64,000 nucleotides of DNA, from the NCBI GenBank assembly GCA_018806915.1, contig JAGKQI010000069.1:992001-1056000 (forward strand), written 5' to 3'. Origin of the DNA: Phytophthora colocasiae (taxonomy: Eukaryota; Oomycota; Peronosporomycetes; Peronosporales; Peronosporaceae). Shown here one piece after another: positions 21,234-31,603 of this stretch (position 1 is the stretch's first letter; each line of letters starts with the position of its first letter). The notes beneath the pieces were generated by a model. The model ran no database searches, was not told the origin of the DNA, and saw nothing but the letters and a program-made list of their open reading frames with translations. The position numbers and the translations under genes are program-made.

Positions 21234-21238
21234 CATTC
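21234..21238. repeat. Target-site duplication CATTC, right copy (element C)
   Basis: It pairs with 8315-8319. The bases form the edge of the trinucleotide repeat that follows. Confidence 0.85.
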
Positions 21239-21287
<49 letters not shown>

Positions 21288-21288
21288 A
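21239..21288 (-). repeat. Trinucleotide microsatellite (GAT on the coding strand)
   Basis: About 15 uninterrupted ATC/CAT units run from about 21239 to 21288. In the gag frame of element A they encode a run of about 15 Asp residues. Element C inserted at its edge. Confidence 0.9.
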
Positions 21289-21299
21289 TCGACGATTCT

Positions 21300-21685
21300 G
21301 AGTACCGCGTCGTACGTGATCTTTCGGTGCCCTCTTCCTCGTGATTCCTGTATATCCGCGAGAGTGTCTCCACTGTTCGTCAGCTTCATCGTCATCTCGT
21401 TTTACCTGAGTACTGCGGTGGCATTGATCCGTTCGTCGCCCTCTTCCTCGTGATTCCATGTATTTCCGAGAATGTCTCCGCCGTTCATCAGCTTCATCGT
21501 CATCTCGGCTTTCCTGAGTACTGCGGCGTACGCGATCCGGTCGTCCTCCTCTTCCTCGTGATACCATGTATTTACGAGACGGTTTCCCGCCGTTCATCAG
21601 CTTCTGTCGTCTCGTCTTTCCTGAGTACTCGTGGAGTTCGTGATCCGTTTGTTGCCTGTTACCTCGTGATACTCATGTTTTGCCG
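21300..21685 (-). repeat. Tandem repeat of about 108 bp in gag of element A
   Basis: The unit containing TCCTCGTGAT[TA]CC recurs at about 21337, 21446, 21555 and 21662, a spacing close to 108 bp (36 codons). Translated, the units share DDDEADE...HSRKYMESRGRG...RRSTQ. The copies have diverged by substitutions but mostly keep length, as expected for an in-frame protein repeat. Confidence 0.7.
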
Positions 21686-22388
21686 GAGGTGGCTGCGGTA
21701 CTTTTCGTCAGTTGCCAGCATCATCAATCCATTGGCGACGTAAATTCCGACCGTCGTCACCGTCATATAGCTGGTCTTCGTCATCTTCGTATTCGCCTGG
21801 TAGGACGGGTGGGTACTCGTTCCGCCACTGCTGGTGCTAGTTCTGCCTCATTTACGTGTTCCCTAGCTCCATCACGTCCTTCATCAGTATCGCCGTCAGC
21901 ATCTTGTGTCTTCGCCAGTGTATTCACCGCACGCGTCGTCACTTGCTCAAGGTTCACTGCCAGTCGTTTCACACGATTTGAGACGGTTGTTCCTCGTCCC
22001 GTATCTGCTTTCGCTACTACAACGCCTAGTCGCTTCACAGTACGTTCCAAGGCCTTCAGTTCATCTTCGGTCGGCTCGGGCATCTCGTCAGAGTTATCGT
22101 CATAAGGCTCCGTTACAGCATCGCTACTGGTTTCAACTGTTCTGCTCCGAGTCGCCATATCGGTGTCGTCGAGTGTTGGTCGCGTCTCAACATGCACCGA
22201 CGATTCGATTCCTCCATCAACATCGTTGTCTTCGTTCTTCGTTTCGACATCTGCTGGATTGGTCTTCCTACTGCGTGTCGTTCGTGCAGTCTTGGTCGAC
22301 GCTGCCAGTGTCGCTGTTTTCGTTCCCATCGTTTTTCGTTGTTTTCGTAGTGCTCGTTTTTCTGCTAGCAGCCCCTGTATGACCACCA

Positions 22389-23057
22389 TGTGACGAACCC
22401 AGTTCCCTTGTTCGCTAGGGACGTATAGCTGACAATGCTGCGCTGCGCTGTCTCGCCGGTTCTTCTTTATTGCAGGGCTTCCTAGCTAACTTCAACACAC
22501 TTCAACACCGTACGGGCTCAGTTCACCTGCGCCGGAACTTCGTTCCGATTTATATTCAATACACTTAAGCTTTCGGCTTTGCGTTCAACTTCGTCCGTTC
22601 GTCCGTTCCGCTTAACTCGTTCACTTCGTTCGTCCGTCCGTTCAACTCGTTTACTTCGCTCTTCGTTCGTCGATGGAGTCGCAATGGCCAATTGCTTCTC
22701 GTCGTCGTCGCAAATTGCGGAGTACGCTGGTCGTGGTAAATTCCAAAGTGAGCTATTCCCCAGCACTTCGCCTTCATCGTCTCTCCGTCCAGTCGTCCTT
22801 GGCTTCACCAGTGAATGCGATCCACTTCACCGTAGCCGTCGTCACCCAAGATCTTCGCCGCATTTTAACAAGCGTTCACCAATCACGTTCCTTGCTGCTA
22901 ACTTCCAGCCGCCGTTCCGTCATAACATCCGTCAGTGGTCGTCGTCCAGCATCACTATCTTCAACATGAGGCGTCTGTCGAGCATTCTTGGCATCTGCGT
23001 CCAGCAAAACGCCATTAACCGTCATCTCTTCTTCAACGTGTAGCTCATCCTGTTACA
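22389..23057 (-). repeat. Probable 5' LTR of element A
   Basis: On the plus strand the block starts TGTGAC at 22389 and ends GTTACA at 23057, giving nearly matching inverted ends. On the minus strand it is followed at once by TGGTGGTCATACAGG, a TGG-type primer-binding site. It contains a low-complexity stretch of TTCGTCCG-like repeats at 22576-22670. The right end is inferred from sequence only, because the partner LTR lies outside the window. Confidence 0.5.
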
Positions 23058-23225
23058 ATTCCATGTGGAGATCTTCACTGGGCGTGCCTCACACCAGCAG
23101 TCGAACCAGTGACGATAGGGCAGATCTCGCCGGGAGGCATTACAAGACTCCATTACTCAACGTAGGCGCAGCAACGACAATACTAGGTGTATTGTACAGG
23201 TTCAATTGGTATGATGTAGGTGGTG
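23058..23225. other. Flanking sequence between element A and a hAT-like element
   Basis: These 168 bases show no open frame or repeat I can identify. They are continuous with 23829 onward once the hAT-like element is removed. Confidence 0.4.
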
Positions 23226-23233
23226 ATAGCACG

Positions 23234-23820
23234 CAGGGCTGTGAAAAATAAGATTGTTATTTTATTGAGCCCTCAAGACTCTCGGGTCAACAATTTTGTT
23301 TTCAATCATATCATCGAGCTCTGATTGGTAGAAAACCACCTAGCCGTAACCTTAACCCAAACTCCTTGACGCTCGCTAAAGCTTTGAGAACTTTAACTAT
23401 TATAATACACCGCTTTCAAAGCGTGGTGCTTTAACGACGATGGCTTGTGGGCTGAGGTATTTCGCAGTTGGTGTGAACTCCTTCGTAATGGCATCAAACA
23501 GACACCGCACGTCCAATATAGTCGCATGTTTGGGTCTTACAGAAATTTGCAAAGTGAGGAGACTGCTGGAGTGTCGAGCGCTACCTCAGAGCTGTCTCTG
23601 TCGAAGTTGTTTACGTCGTACAGGCCCAGAAGACCACTGCTTGCTCATTATTGATGCGTTAAGAGTACTGTACTCAAGTAGCTCGTGACTTCACCAGAAC
23701 GCGAGCTAAACGCCACAGTGAAATGGAGGATTATTTGGACGTGATTGAGACCTCGCTCAATCAATTTAGTGTGTTTTAATTGAATTATTTGAAAGTCAAA
23801 TTGTTTTTTTCACAACCCTG
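23234..23820. mobile_element. Non-autonomous hAT-like DNA transposon, 587 bp
   Basis: The ends are CAGGGCTGTGAAAAA on the left and its near-perfect inverse, TTTTTCACAACCCTG, on the right (one mismatch). Eight-base direct repeats ATAGCACG flank it at 23226-23233 and 23821-23828. CAGGG-type terminal inverted repeats with 8-bp duplications are the hallmark of the hAT superfamily. No transposase frame is present; the longest open stretch is about 80 codons and resembles nothing I recognise. Confidence 0.85.
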
Positions 23821-23828
23821 ATAGCACG

Positions 23829-24273
23829 GCAAGTGGATGCGATTCCAGTCGTTGCAGACCGAGATCTGGATCCTCTTGAAAATGACGTGATCACGATACA
23901 CGGGTGTTCACTTGAGCGACTTCCGTACATTCGCCCCATACGTTGTCATTTACCCCCTTAAACGCTACTGTCTACATGTAAATACGAGTCTAACTGATTC
24001 AGGCATTACTGGTTTTGTTGGACCCACAGCTGGAAAGTCTCACACTCTAACGAAGTGTACCTGTAAGTGCGACAGAAATCGTGTGGTACTGTGCACATCG
24101 GTTTACGAGCACCCGTCCCGCAACCATGACTACGCGCGCTGTTCCGTAACCATGACGGTCGGACATTCTGACAACGCAAGCACGGATTGCCCTTCTGGCC
24201 ATCAATCCTTTCTCCGTTCAACACAGAAGTACTTTCAAACTTTCCACACTATCGAAAAAGACTCCCAGCAGCG
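23829..24273. other. Region upstream of the first bZIP pseudogene
   Basis: About 445 bases without a supported gene. A plus-strand frame after the hAT-like element is open for about 45 codons (23829-23964) but has no start codon and no recognisable domain. Confidence 0.4.
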
Positions 24274-25083
24274 ATGCAGCACGTGATCCCTAGAACAGCG
24301 TGGAGAAACCCCATTGTCGACCAGGTCGAACGACGTCGAGAGCAGTGTCGCCGGAATCAGGCTAGATACCGCAAGAAACGCAACGAGTACACGCTGCACC
24401 TCGAACAAGACATTGCGTGGCTGAGGCGCCAGGTACCCAAGCTTGAGCGGCAGCACGAGGCTTTGCTATCGGTTATCCCCACGACATCCAATGTTTGGTG
24501 CGTTGCGGTCGAGTACTTCCGGCTGTTCCGTCATGGATACAAAGCACCCGTGGTCCTACACGATCTCCAGTGGTTCGCCGTATGAGCTGGACGCGCAGTT
24601 CAACTTCCTACAAGCAGCGATGGCGTCCGACGACCGACGGCTGTGTGTTTGGTCCTGAAGCCATCATGGAGCAGTGGAGACGCTATTCAGCGTGTCATGG
24701 CGACTTGGATATTGAGCTCCTTGGTTTGAAGAGAGGGCTCTCAGAACTATGTCGTTGCATCCACCAATGACGAGGTGACTGTCACAGAGGAAATGCTACG
24801 CCACGCCTTCCCCCATCTGCTCGACGACATTGTTGGTCGAACTCTCGCGGGGAAGTTACTAGGTTGGCGCTTCACGATGCGCGGATCGGTACGTTTTGAA
24901 TGGGATGAGAACGCTGGCCGAGTAAAGAGTTTGGTGAATCAGTCCGACATTTTGACTCCAATGCTAAAGCAGCTTGGCAGTCTCGACAACGTGGCTAGGG
25001 TGTTCGACCAGGCACGGATCACTCTTGAGGACACCGTAATCCCACTTCAACTTACCCAGTTTAAAGCCACACTCAATTTTTGA
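24274..25083 (+). pseudogene. Oomycete bZIP transcription factor pseudogene 1
   Basis: From the ATG at 24274 the frame gives a basic region REQCRRNQARYRKKRNEY and a leucine-zipper-like helix (LEQDIAWLRRQVPKLERQ). The conserved downstream block NVWCVAVEYFRLFRHGYKAP of the oomycete bZIP family follows. After about 24553 the homologous sequence continues in other frames: ELDAQFNFLQAAMASDD, then DGCVFGPEAIMEQWRRYSACHGDLDIELLGLKR, then VTVTEEMLRHAFPHLL and VKSLVNQSDILTPMLKQLGSLDNVARVFD to 25081. At least three frameshifts (about 24553, 24640 and 24740) are needed to read it, so it is probably dead. It is a paralogue of the gene at 33696-35389, sharing NVARVFD and the general layout. Confidence 0.75.
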
Positions 25084-25118
25084 GCAATGTACTCATTTTG
25101 AATACCCAATTTTCATCC

Positions 25119-26076
25119 ATGGCGGCAGGAGGCAGGCGTGCCGTGCTGTCTCTGACGACGCGCTTCTGCCTGCCGCAGCAGGGCATGACGACGCTGGACT
25201 ACCTCAGCAGGTATGTCACCACTAAGCCCGTGATCTCCTCTTTAAAGCGCACTACTTTTTATCCTTGAAATCTCTCTCTAACCGCTATAAACTCGTTATG
25301 AAAATACTGTCTCCAGTGGCTCTGCTGTGGTCTTACAAGCTTCTCCTAAGAACCCCACCAGCTCCTCGCTGGCTATTGTCACGTGTCAGCATGTAGCTTG
25401 CCCATGGTTATTCCCCAAGTACTTTTTGGCCACGTGGGACTGGCTTCAGTTCGTGAATGAGGACCACGTGCGCCACTCGCTGCAGCTCCTGGCTGTCACG
25501 GGAGATGACGCCGATAATACCAAGGCGGAGGTGCTGTTAGAACTGCCATTAACCCCCCAAGTGCAGACGCATGAGAGTCGGGACTTAGCGCTGCTGACTC
25601 TGGAAGACCCAGAGAGCTGGAGACAAGCTGAAGAGCAGTTTGGGGTTCCGGCGCTGGCGCTACTTCAGGAGCCTTGCGGGCAGGGCGACTCTGTCATTTT
25701 CTCGGGCCATAGACAACTGCAGGAAGAGCAAGGCTATCAGATCCCTAAGACTGTTACGGGTCATTTTGTAGGCCGCAGTTCCAGTGGACAGGAGTTCGCA
25801 TGGAGTCAGGAGCTACTGGAGGAAGGGATGTGCGGTGGAGCAGTGTTGGGGGCTGCTACGGATGGATGTGTGGGCATTGTGGAGGGAATCGTCCCTACTA
25901 TTGTACAGGGGGATGAAGAACCGGCGATACACGACCGAGAGGCTCATGCGGCATGGCAGATGCGTCAGACATTGGCAGGTCACGTGGCTTTCATTCCATC
26001 AAGCGAGGTTAAGAGGTTCATCGAAGAGCCTGACAACTTGCTGCTTACAGGAATGGAAGTGCCGCCGTACATGTAA
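25119..26076 (+). CDS. Chymotrypsin-fold protein with Cys in the nucleophile position
   Basis: Two exons, 25119-25210 and 25317-26076, are joined across a 106-bp GT-AG intron (AG|GTATGT...CTCCAG). Together they give 283 residues with no stop. The chymotrypsin/HtrA-like triad positions can be seen: His56 in IVTCQHVAC, Asp120 in ESRDLALLTL, and EEGMCGGAV with Cys203 where trypsin-like enzymes have G-[DN]-S-G-G. The exon junction falls in SSGSAVVL, the usual first strand. There is no obvious signal peptide, so action inside the cell is likely. The Cys nucleophile resembles the GxCGG box of 3C-like proteases. It could be a cysteine-type protease or an inactive relative. The start is the first ATG in the exon-1 frame, and it gives the best fold alignment. 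Confidence 0.65.
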
Positions 26077-26179
26077 GTGGAGGTAGATAATGACCTGAAC
26101 TATCGTCAAAAAAGGTTTGAGCAATGTGATGCAAGACTTCGAGTGGAAATTAATGCTGTTGTATCCTGACGATATCAAT

Positions 26180-28312
26180 CTACGTAACAGCTCGCTTGTT
26201 GGCGAAGGCAGAGCAGGCGACGGAGAGCGCCTGGATGGGGGCAAGAGGAGCGGCGTAGTCCAGCGTGAAGCGAGTTTTCGACACTTTACCGAAGCGCAAC
26301 GCCGTGATCTCAACCTCGTCACCGTGTTCGTTTGTGTCGTTCCCGACTAGCAGAAAATTCTTCTTGGAGGCGACTTTAACGCGCCCCTGGAAGTTCAGCG
26401 TCCAAGCCCCGAGCTCCTCATTCCATGATGGCTGCTTCGTCTCGAAGACCAGCAAGTCTTTCTCGAACTCCTCTTGCTCCACCGCTCCGTACGGAATCTC
26501 CCCCATTGAAGCGGTGCGTTCGCCTCGAAGTCGAGCCTGCTTGACACGCATGGAGCGGGCATGGCCGTCAGCATCGTCGTCATCCAACCAACCGAGAGCT
26601 CCGTCCGTCGCCATCTCCAAGCGCAGGTCAAGATCGTCCAGGGTGAAGCTCCTTAGCCGTTCAGTGATGGACATACTACGCGACTGCTGCTGGCGATTGA
26701 ATCGGTCAGAGAGACCGGCGTTGCGACCAAGTCTGGCTCGGTGCGTGTTGAAGACGGCGCCATCACTTCCCATTCCAGAGCGCTGCTGACCGAGAGCGCT
26801 AGGGCTTTTGGGGGTCTCTAGATCATCCTCATCGGTATCCTCCACCGGCTTGGAGACCACACACTTGAGCGAATTTGGCACACGACCAAGGACATTGGCG
26901 CTGTACACGAGGAAGGCGAGCTCATTATCGTGCTGTTTGGAAGTATCTGTGTGGTGGTCGAACAGTGTGAACTCGGTGCCGAGAAAGCTTGGCTCTAGAC
27001 GACCCAAGTACACTGCAGAGTCCTCACTCTGAGGCAACTCACGCATCGTCCGCAAATGGGAGTCGCGTAGAGTGTGGAAGATGAATGGACCCGATCCGTC
27101 ACTAGCACAAGATGCAGCCAGCAAGAACTCGCCTGTTTCCTCCCGATGGAAGTTCAAGGCGGTGACGAATTCCCCCCGTAGTCGCTCGATACAGCCGAGA
27201 ACCAATTCGTGCGGATTGGCGCCTTCAACGGCGCGCGGTGCACGGTAGAAGCGCTGTTTGTGCTGGTGAATGAAGGCTCGGGCCTGGACAACGTCCTTGT
27301 CGCTCGCGTAGATACTCAAGTCGCCAGCAGCTTCAAGAGACTTGAAGTGGAGTGTGTGACGCGATTTCCCAGCCATACGAAGCGCCTCCAGTGTCTCCTG
27401 GAAGTTCATTTCGAGGCACGAGTTGCCGTTGATGGCAGTGAGAACGTCCCCGACTCGAATCATTCCGCAGCGCTTAGCTGGACCTTCGTCTCCTGCTGAA
27501 TTAACCGCTCGGAATCCCTTCACTACAGCTTGACGACCGTACCAGTCCGTCTCAAGATCCAATCCGACCGGACCGTAGTCAAAAGTGACGTCGTACGAGT
27601 CGTAGTTTCGCTTTGTTGCTACATCTCTATTGGCGCTAGCGGCGTTGAGGCGTGGTGAGGAGTTCCCAAGCGAGAGCAGGCGGTCCAACAATGTGGCTGC
27701 AAAGCCCTTGCTCTCTCCATTTCTCGTACTGGGGAATGTCTGGCGGTTCAATGCAGCGTGGGTCGGAGTATTGTTACGAAGCAGCATCGACGGAGAACTG
27801 ACAGTTAAACTTGCACCGGACCGGATAATATCCAACCGAGGGTGGTTGTTCCTCATTATCGGCTCCGCATTGTTGCTGTCCGAGCCGTTGTCACTGTCTG
27901 ATCCACCAACCTGCTTCTCCTCATGTGGAGCAAAGTGGAAATCTCCCCAATCTTCTTCATTATCAACAGCCACCACTTTCAACGACGTTGCAGCTACGGC
28001 TGAAGCTGTGGCTCCTTCTGCACTATCGAGGAAACTACAAGCTGTGGGGGTTAACAACGAGTTGCCAAGCCACGGATCTGCCGCTCGCGCGAGGTTCAGC
28101 GCTGACAACGGGTCGAGTTCACTGGCAGCTTGTGCTGAAAGGGGTCTCGTGTTTGCTGCTTTACTTGGAGACGTCGGTCGCTTCTCTTGTAGCTTCCCGT
28201 TGCTCTTGCCACTAGTTGGTGTCGACTCTGGACTAGACTCGGTCTTGGCTTTCATCTCAGCTTCCACCTCCTCATGGTACTGCTGGAACGTGTCAAGCGT
28301 GAAGAACGACAT
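26180..28312 (-). CDS. PDZ-Tubby fusion protein
   Basis: This intact single-exon frame of 710 residues starts at an ATG. Residues 1-240 are low-complexity and acidic or serine rich. Residues 242-327 form a PDZ domain (DYGPVGLDLE as carboxylate-binding strand, then GPAKRCGMIRVGDVLTAINGN). Residues 368-706 form a Tubby C-terminal domain, with FVTALNFHREETGEFLLAAS at the start and SWNEELGAWTLNFQGRVKVASKKNF, RFGKVSKTRFTLDY and PIQALSVACSAFANK at the end. A disordered insert of about 110 residues (500-610) splits the Tubby domain. Tubby domains bind phosphoinositides at the plasma membrane, and PDZ domains bind C-terminal peptides, so a membrane-scaffold role is likely by inference. The gene converges with the protease-like gene, about 100 bp between stops. 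Confidence 0.85.
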   Translation of the reverse strand: MSFFTLDTFQQYHEEVEAEMKAKTESSPESTPTSGKSNGKLQEKRPTSPSKAANTRPLSAQAASELDPLSALNLARAADPWLGNSLLTPTACSFLDSAEGATASAVAATSLKVVAVDNEEDWGDFHFAPHEEKQVGGSDSDNGSDSNNAEPIMRNNHPRLDIIRSGASLTVSSPSMLLRNNTPTHAALNRQTFPSTRNGESKGFAATLLDRLLSLGNSSPRLNAASANRDVATKRNYDSYDVTFDYGPVGLDLETDWYGRQAVVKGFRAVNSAGDEGPAKRCGMIRVGDVLTAINGNSCLEMNFQETLEALRMAGKSRHTLHFKSLEAAGDLSIYASDKDVVQARAFIHQHKQRFYRAPRAVEGANPHELVLGCIERLRGEFVTALNFHREETGEFLLAASCASDGSGPFIFHTLRDSHLRTMRELPQSEDSAVYLGRLEPSFLGTEFTLFDHHTDTSKQHDNELAFLVYSANVLGRVPNSLKCVVSKPVEDTDEDDLETPKSPSALGQQRSGMGSDGAVFNTHRARLGRNAGLSDRFNRQQQSRSMSITERLRSFTLDDLDLRLEMATDGALGWLDDDDADGHARSMRVKQARLRGERTASMGEIPYGAVEQEEFEKDLLVFETKQPSWNEELGAWTLNFQGRVKVASKKNFLLVGNDTNEHGDEVEITALRFGKVSKTRFTLDYAAPLAPIQALSVACSAFANKRAVT

Positions 28313-28590
28313 GAGCTCTGAACGACCTCAAGCTTATAATGGAGCTTCAAAAGGAGATCGCTCCAAATGCAGACGGCTATTTGCAGGCAGAAACGTCCCA
28401 GGACACTTGGCAGCAATGTCAATGCCATTGTTCTAATGGAGTTGCACTGATGGAAGTACGCCGCAACTACGGCACTGTCTGTACCGCATCAAACATCCCA
28501 CTCTTTTGATCGAAATGTAGCCATACGTCAATGCAGCCATCTTCACAGCCGCTCACTTCAAGATCTGCTGCTTCAAGCTCAAGTCTCCAG
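28313..28590. other. Intergenic region between PDZ-Tubby and the PDR pseudogene
   Basis: These roughly 280 bases separate two divergent genes and should hold both promoters. I see no clear initiator or flanking promoter element. Confidence 0.4.
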
Positions 28591-31500
28591 AGTGAATGTC
28601 ACCCGCATCGTGTACAGCTTCTTCCGCTCTATTGATCGCACACCTGCGGCCTTGCACGAGCTCGTGGCCTCGCGCTTGAGCGTGCGCTGGGTCGTGCTCT
28701 TCCCAGTATGGAGATCCGCTTCCAGCACTTGTCCTTGACGGCCGACGTGCCTGTTGTTGAGGAGACAAGCGGCCTCCCCACACTCTGGAACTCTGTCCGA
28801 TTGGTGATGTCCGCTTTCGGCCGCAAGAAGCGCGTGGCTCGAAAGGAAATCCTCAAGGACGTGACGGGCAGCTTCCGGCCTGGAACCATGACACTTGTGC
28901 TCGGACAGCCGGGGTCAGGCAAGTCCGCACTACTGAAAGTGCTTAGTGGACGGTTCCCTATGGCCAAAAATGTGACACATGTAGGGAACATCACGTACAA
29001 TGGAGAGAGCCAAGAGCAAGTGAAGCACAAGCTTCCTCAGTTTGTGGCGTACGTTACGCAACGAGACAAGCATTTCGCTGTTTTAACAGTGCGGGAGACG
29101 CTCGAATTCGCCCATACATTCTGTGGTGGGGAACTGGTTCGACGTGGAGAAGAGCTGCTGGCTCAAGGGACTAAAGAGGAGAACGAACAGGCCCTGGAAG
29201 CTGCTCGGGAACTCTTTGAGCACTATCCGGACCTCATCATCCAGCAGTTGGGCCTCCAGGACTGTCAGGATACAATAGTTGGCGATGCACTGATGAGAGG
29301 GATCTCTGGAGGAGAGAAGAAGAGAGTTACGACTGGAGAAATGGAGTTCGGTCTCAAGTACGTCACCCTTATGGACGAGATCAGCACGGGTCTGGACAGC
29401 GCCGCAACATTTGACATCATCTCCACACAGCGCAGTGTGGCTCAAAAGTTCAACAAAACGGTGGTCATTGCCCTGTTGCAACCGGCGCCAGAAGTTGTGG
29501 CTCTGTTTGACGATATCCTGATACTAAACGCAGGTGAAGTAATGTACCATGGTCCGATGAAGGATGTAGTGGAATACTTCGCCAGTTTGGGTTTTGAATG
29601 TCCAACTGGACGCGATGTGGCTGACTTTCTAATGGATCTCGGCACTAAGCAACAATTTCAATATCAGGTGGAACATCCCATGCGCAACTACGTTCACCCG
29701 AGAGAGCCAAGTGAGTTCGCCAGTGTCTTTCGAGAGTCAGATATCTACCAATCTTCTCTGCGCAAGATGAACGAGCCACTCCAACCAGCTTTGCTAGAAC
29801 ATGTTGACCAGCACATGAAGCCTATGCCAGAGTTCCACCAGTCCTTTGGCAGAACACGAGACACTGCTGCGTCGTCAGCTGCTTCTCACAGTCCGCAACA
29901 AGCCCTACATCTTCGGCCGTGGCCTTATGATCACAGTCATGGGACTTCTGTACGCCACGTCGTTCTACCAATTCGACCCCACGGAGATTCAAGTTGTTGT
30001 CGGGATTATTTTCGCGGCCTCACTGTTCCTATCACTGGGTCAAGCGTCACAGCTACCGACGTTTATCGCAGCGCGTGACATCTTCTACAAGCAGCGCGGC
30101 GCCAACTTCTTCCGCATCGTCAGTCTTACGTGCTAGCCAACTCAGTGAGCCAACTACCTCTTTGTGTAGCCGAGACGCTGATCTTTGGCACACTCGTGTA
30201 CTGGATGTGTGGCTTTGTATCGCATGTGAGCGAGTTCTTCCTCTTCCTGCTGGTGCTTTTCCTCACGAATGTGAGTCTGGGGTCGTTCTACTTTTCACTT
30301 ACTGCAGCGTCCAAGGATATCAACATTGCCACACCCATTTCTATGGCTGCCACGCTCATCTTCATCATCTTCGCGGGCTTTATCATCACGGAAAGCCAAA
30401 TCCCAGACTACTTCCTTTGGCTCTATTGGATGACTCCTGTGTCCTGGACGTTGCGAGCGCTGGCTGTTATTGAGTATCGTTCAGCCGACTTGGATGTTTG
30501 CGAGTATGGGGACATTAACTATTGCAGTACGTTTGGAGGACTTCGTATGGGCGAGTACTACCTTCAGCTTTTCGATTTCAAAACAGATCGGGTCTGGATT
30601 TTGTATTGTGTGGTATATATGGTTGCATTCTACGTCTGCTGCTTGACATTGGGATATTTTTCACTGGAGTATTTGCGCTACGAGGCACCTGAAAACGTCG
30701 CGGTGGGTGACAGTCCAACTGACGAAGAAACAACGAAGCAATCACCAACGCTTGAAGCTGCCTACGCTCTCGCAGCTACCCCAAAAGCGCTCACAAAGCC
30801 CGGAGACGACCAAGCCATTCTCAATGTCCCCGTGACTACGTCTTTCACCCCCGTGACGTTAGCATTTCGAGATTCGCGCTATTCCGTGCCGAAACCGTCG
30901 AATCCAAAGGAATCCATCGAGATTCTCAAGGGGGTCAGTGGATATGCTCTTCCAGGACGAATGACAGCGCTCATGGGCGCTTCTGGGGCAGGGAAAACGA
31001 CTCTGATGGACGTAATTGCGAACCGGAAGACAGGAGGCTCTGTCTCTGGCCAAATCTTGTTGAACGGATACGAAGCGAGTGACTTGGCCATTCGTAGATG
31101 CACCGGGTACTGTGAGCAAATGGATATGCACTCGGAAGCTGCTACAGTGCGAGAGGCGCTTACGTTTAGCGCGTTCCTACGACAGGATAGTGGAGTTCCA
31201 GACAGCGTCAAGTACGATTCTGTGGATGAATGTCTGACATTACTGGATATGTGGGACATCGCGGATCAAATCATTCGTGGCAGCTCGACGGAGCAGATGA
31301 AGCGCTTGACTATTGGTGTGGAATTAGCGGCACAACCCAGTGTTTTATTCCTTGACGAACCGACCAGCGGTCTGGATGCTCGATCAGCTAAACTCATCAT
31401 GGACGGAGTGCGGAAGGTTGCTAACTCTGGTCGAACCATCGTGTGTACGATCCACCAGCCGTCCATGGAAGTGTTTTTTCTCTTTGACAGTCTGTTGCTG

Positions 31501-31603
31501 CTCAAGCGTGGTGGAGAAACGGTATTCTTCGGTGATTTAGGGCCAAACTGCCTTCGTCTGGTAGATTATTTCCAAGAACTACCAGGTATCACTCCATTGC
31601 GCT
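28591..31603 (+). pseudogene. PDR-type full-size ABC transporter, N-terminal two thirds, frameshifted
   Basis: In order: NBD1 with Walker A LGQPGSGKSALLK, signature GISGGEKKR and Walker B VTLMDEIS (28708-29640); first membrane domain with several hydrophobic helices (29846-30680); NBD2 with GASGAGKTTLMD, a degenerate signature STEQMKRLTIG and Walker B VLFLDEPTSGLD (30840-31500). The order NBD-TMD-NBD-TMD marks the pleiotropic drug-resistance (ABCG) group. Frameshifts lie near 28678 (joining LHELVASRL to ERALGRALP), 29845 and 30110. The similarity stops abruptly after ELPGITPL at about 31603. The missing last membrane domain lies on the opposite strand at 31940-32990. Such pumps export toxic compounds at the plasma membrane; this copy is not functional as written. 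Confidence 0.85.

Larger units (their letters stand above)
21239..22389 (-). pseudogene. N-terminal gag of element A
   Basis: Two frames cover it. The frame starting at the ATG at 22389 (202 residues) begins VVIQGLLAEKRALRKQRK and is Lys/Thr then Asp/Glu rich, with a helical segment TEDELKALERTVKRLGVVVAKAD. The second (21597 downwards) carries arginine- and acid-rich tandem repeats ending in the poly-Asp run. With one CATTC removed, the frame continues in phase into 8319 and on to the arginine-rich tail there. A frameshift lies near 21600-21780. Confidence 0.65.

Noticed and set aside
21084..21597. Open frames with runs of Met, Ile, Asp or His across 21240-21288
   Set aside because: They are translations of the ATC/CAT microsatellite; only the Asp frame has a context, as part of element A gag.
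24187..24273. Extending bZIP pseudogene 1 upstream to 24187
   Set aside because: The codon there is TTG; the ATG at 24274 gives a sensible start close to the basic region.
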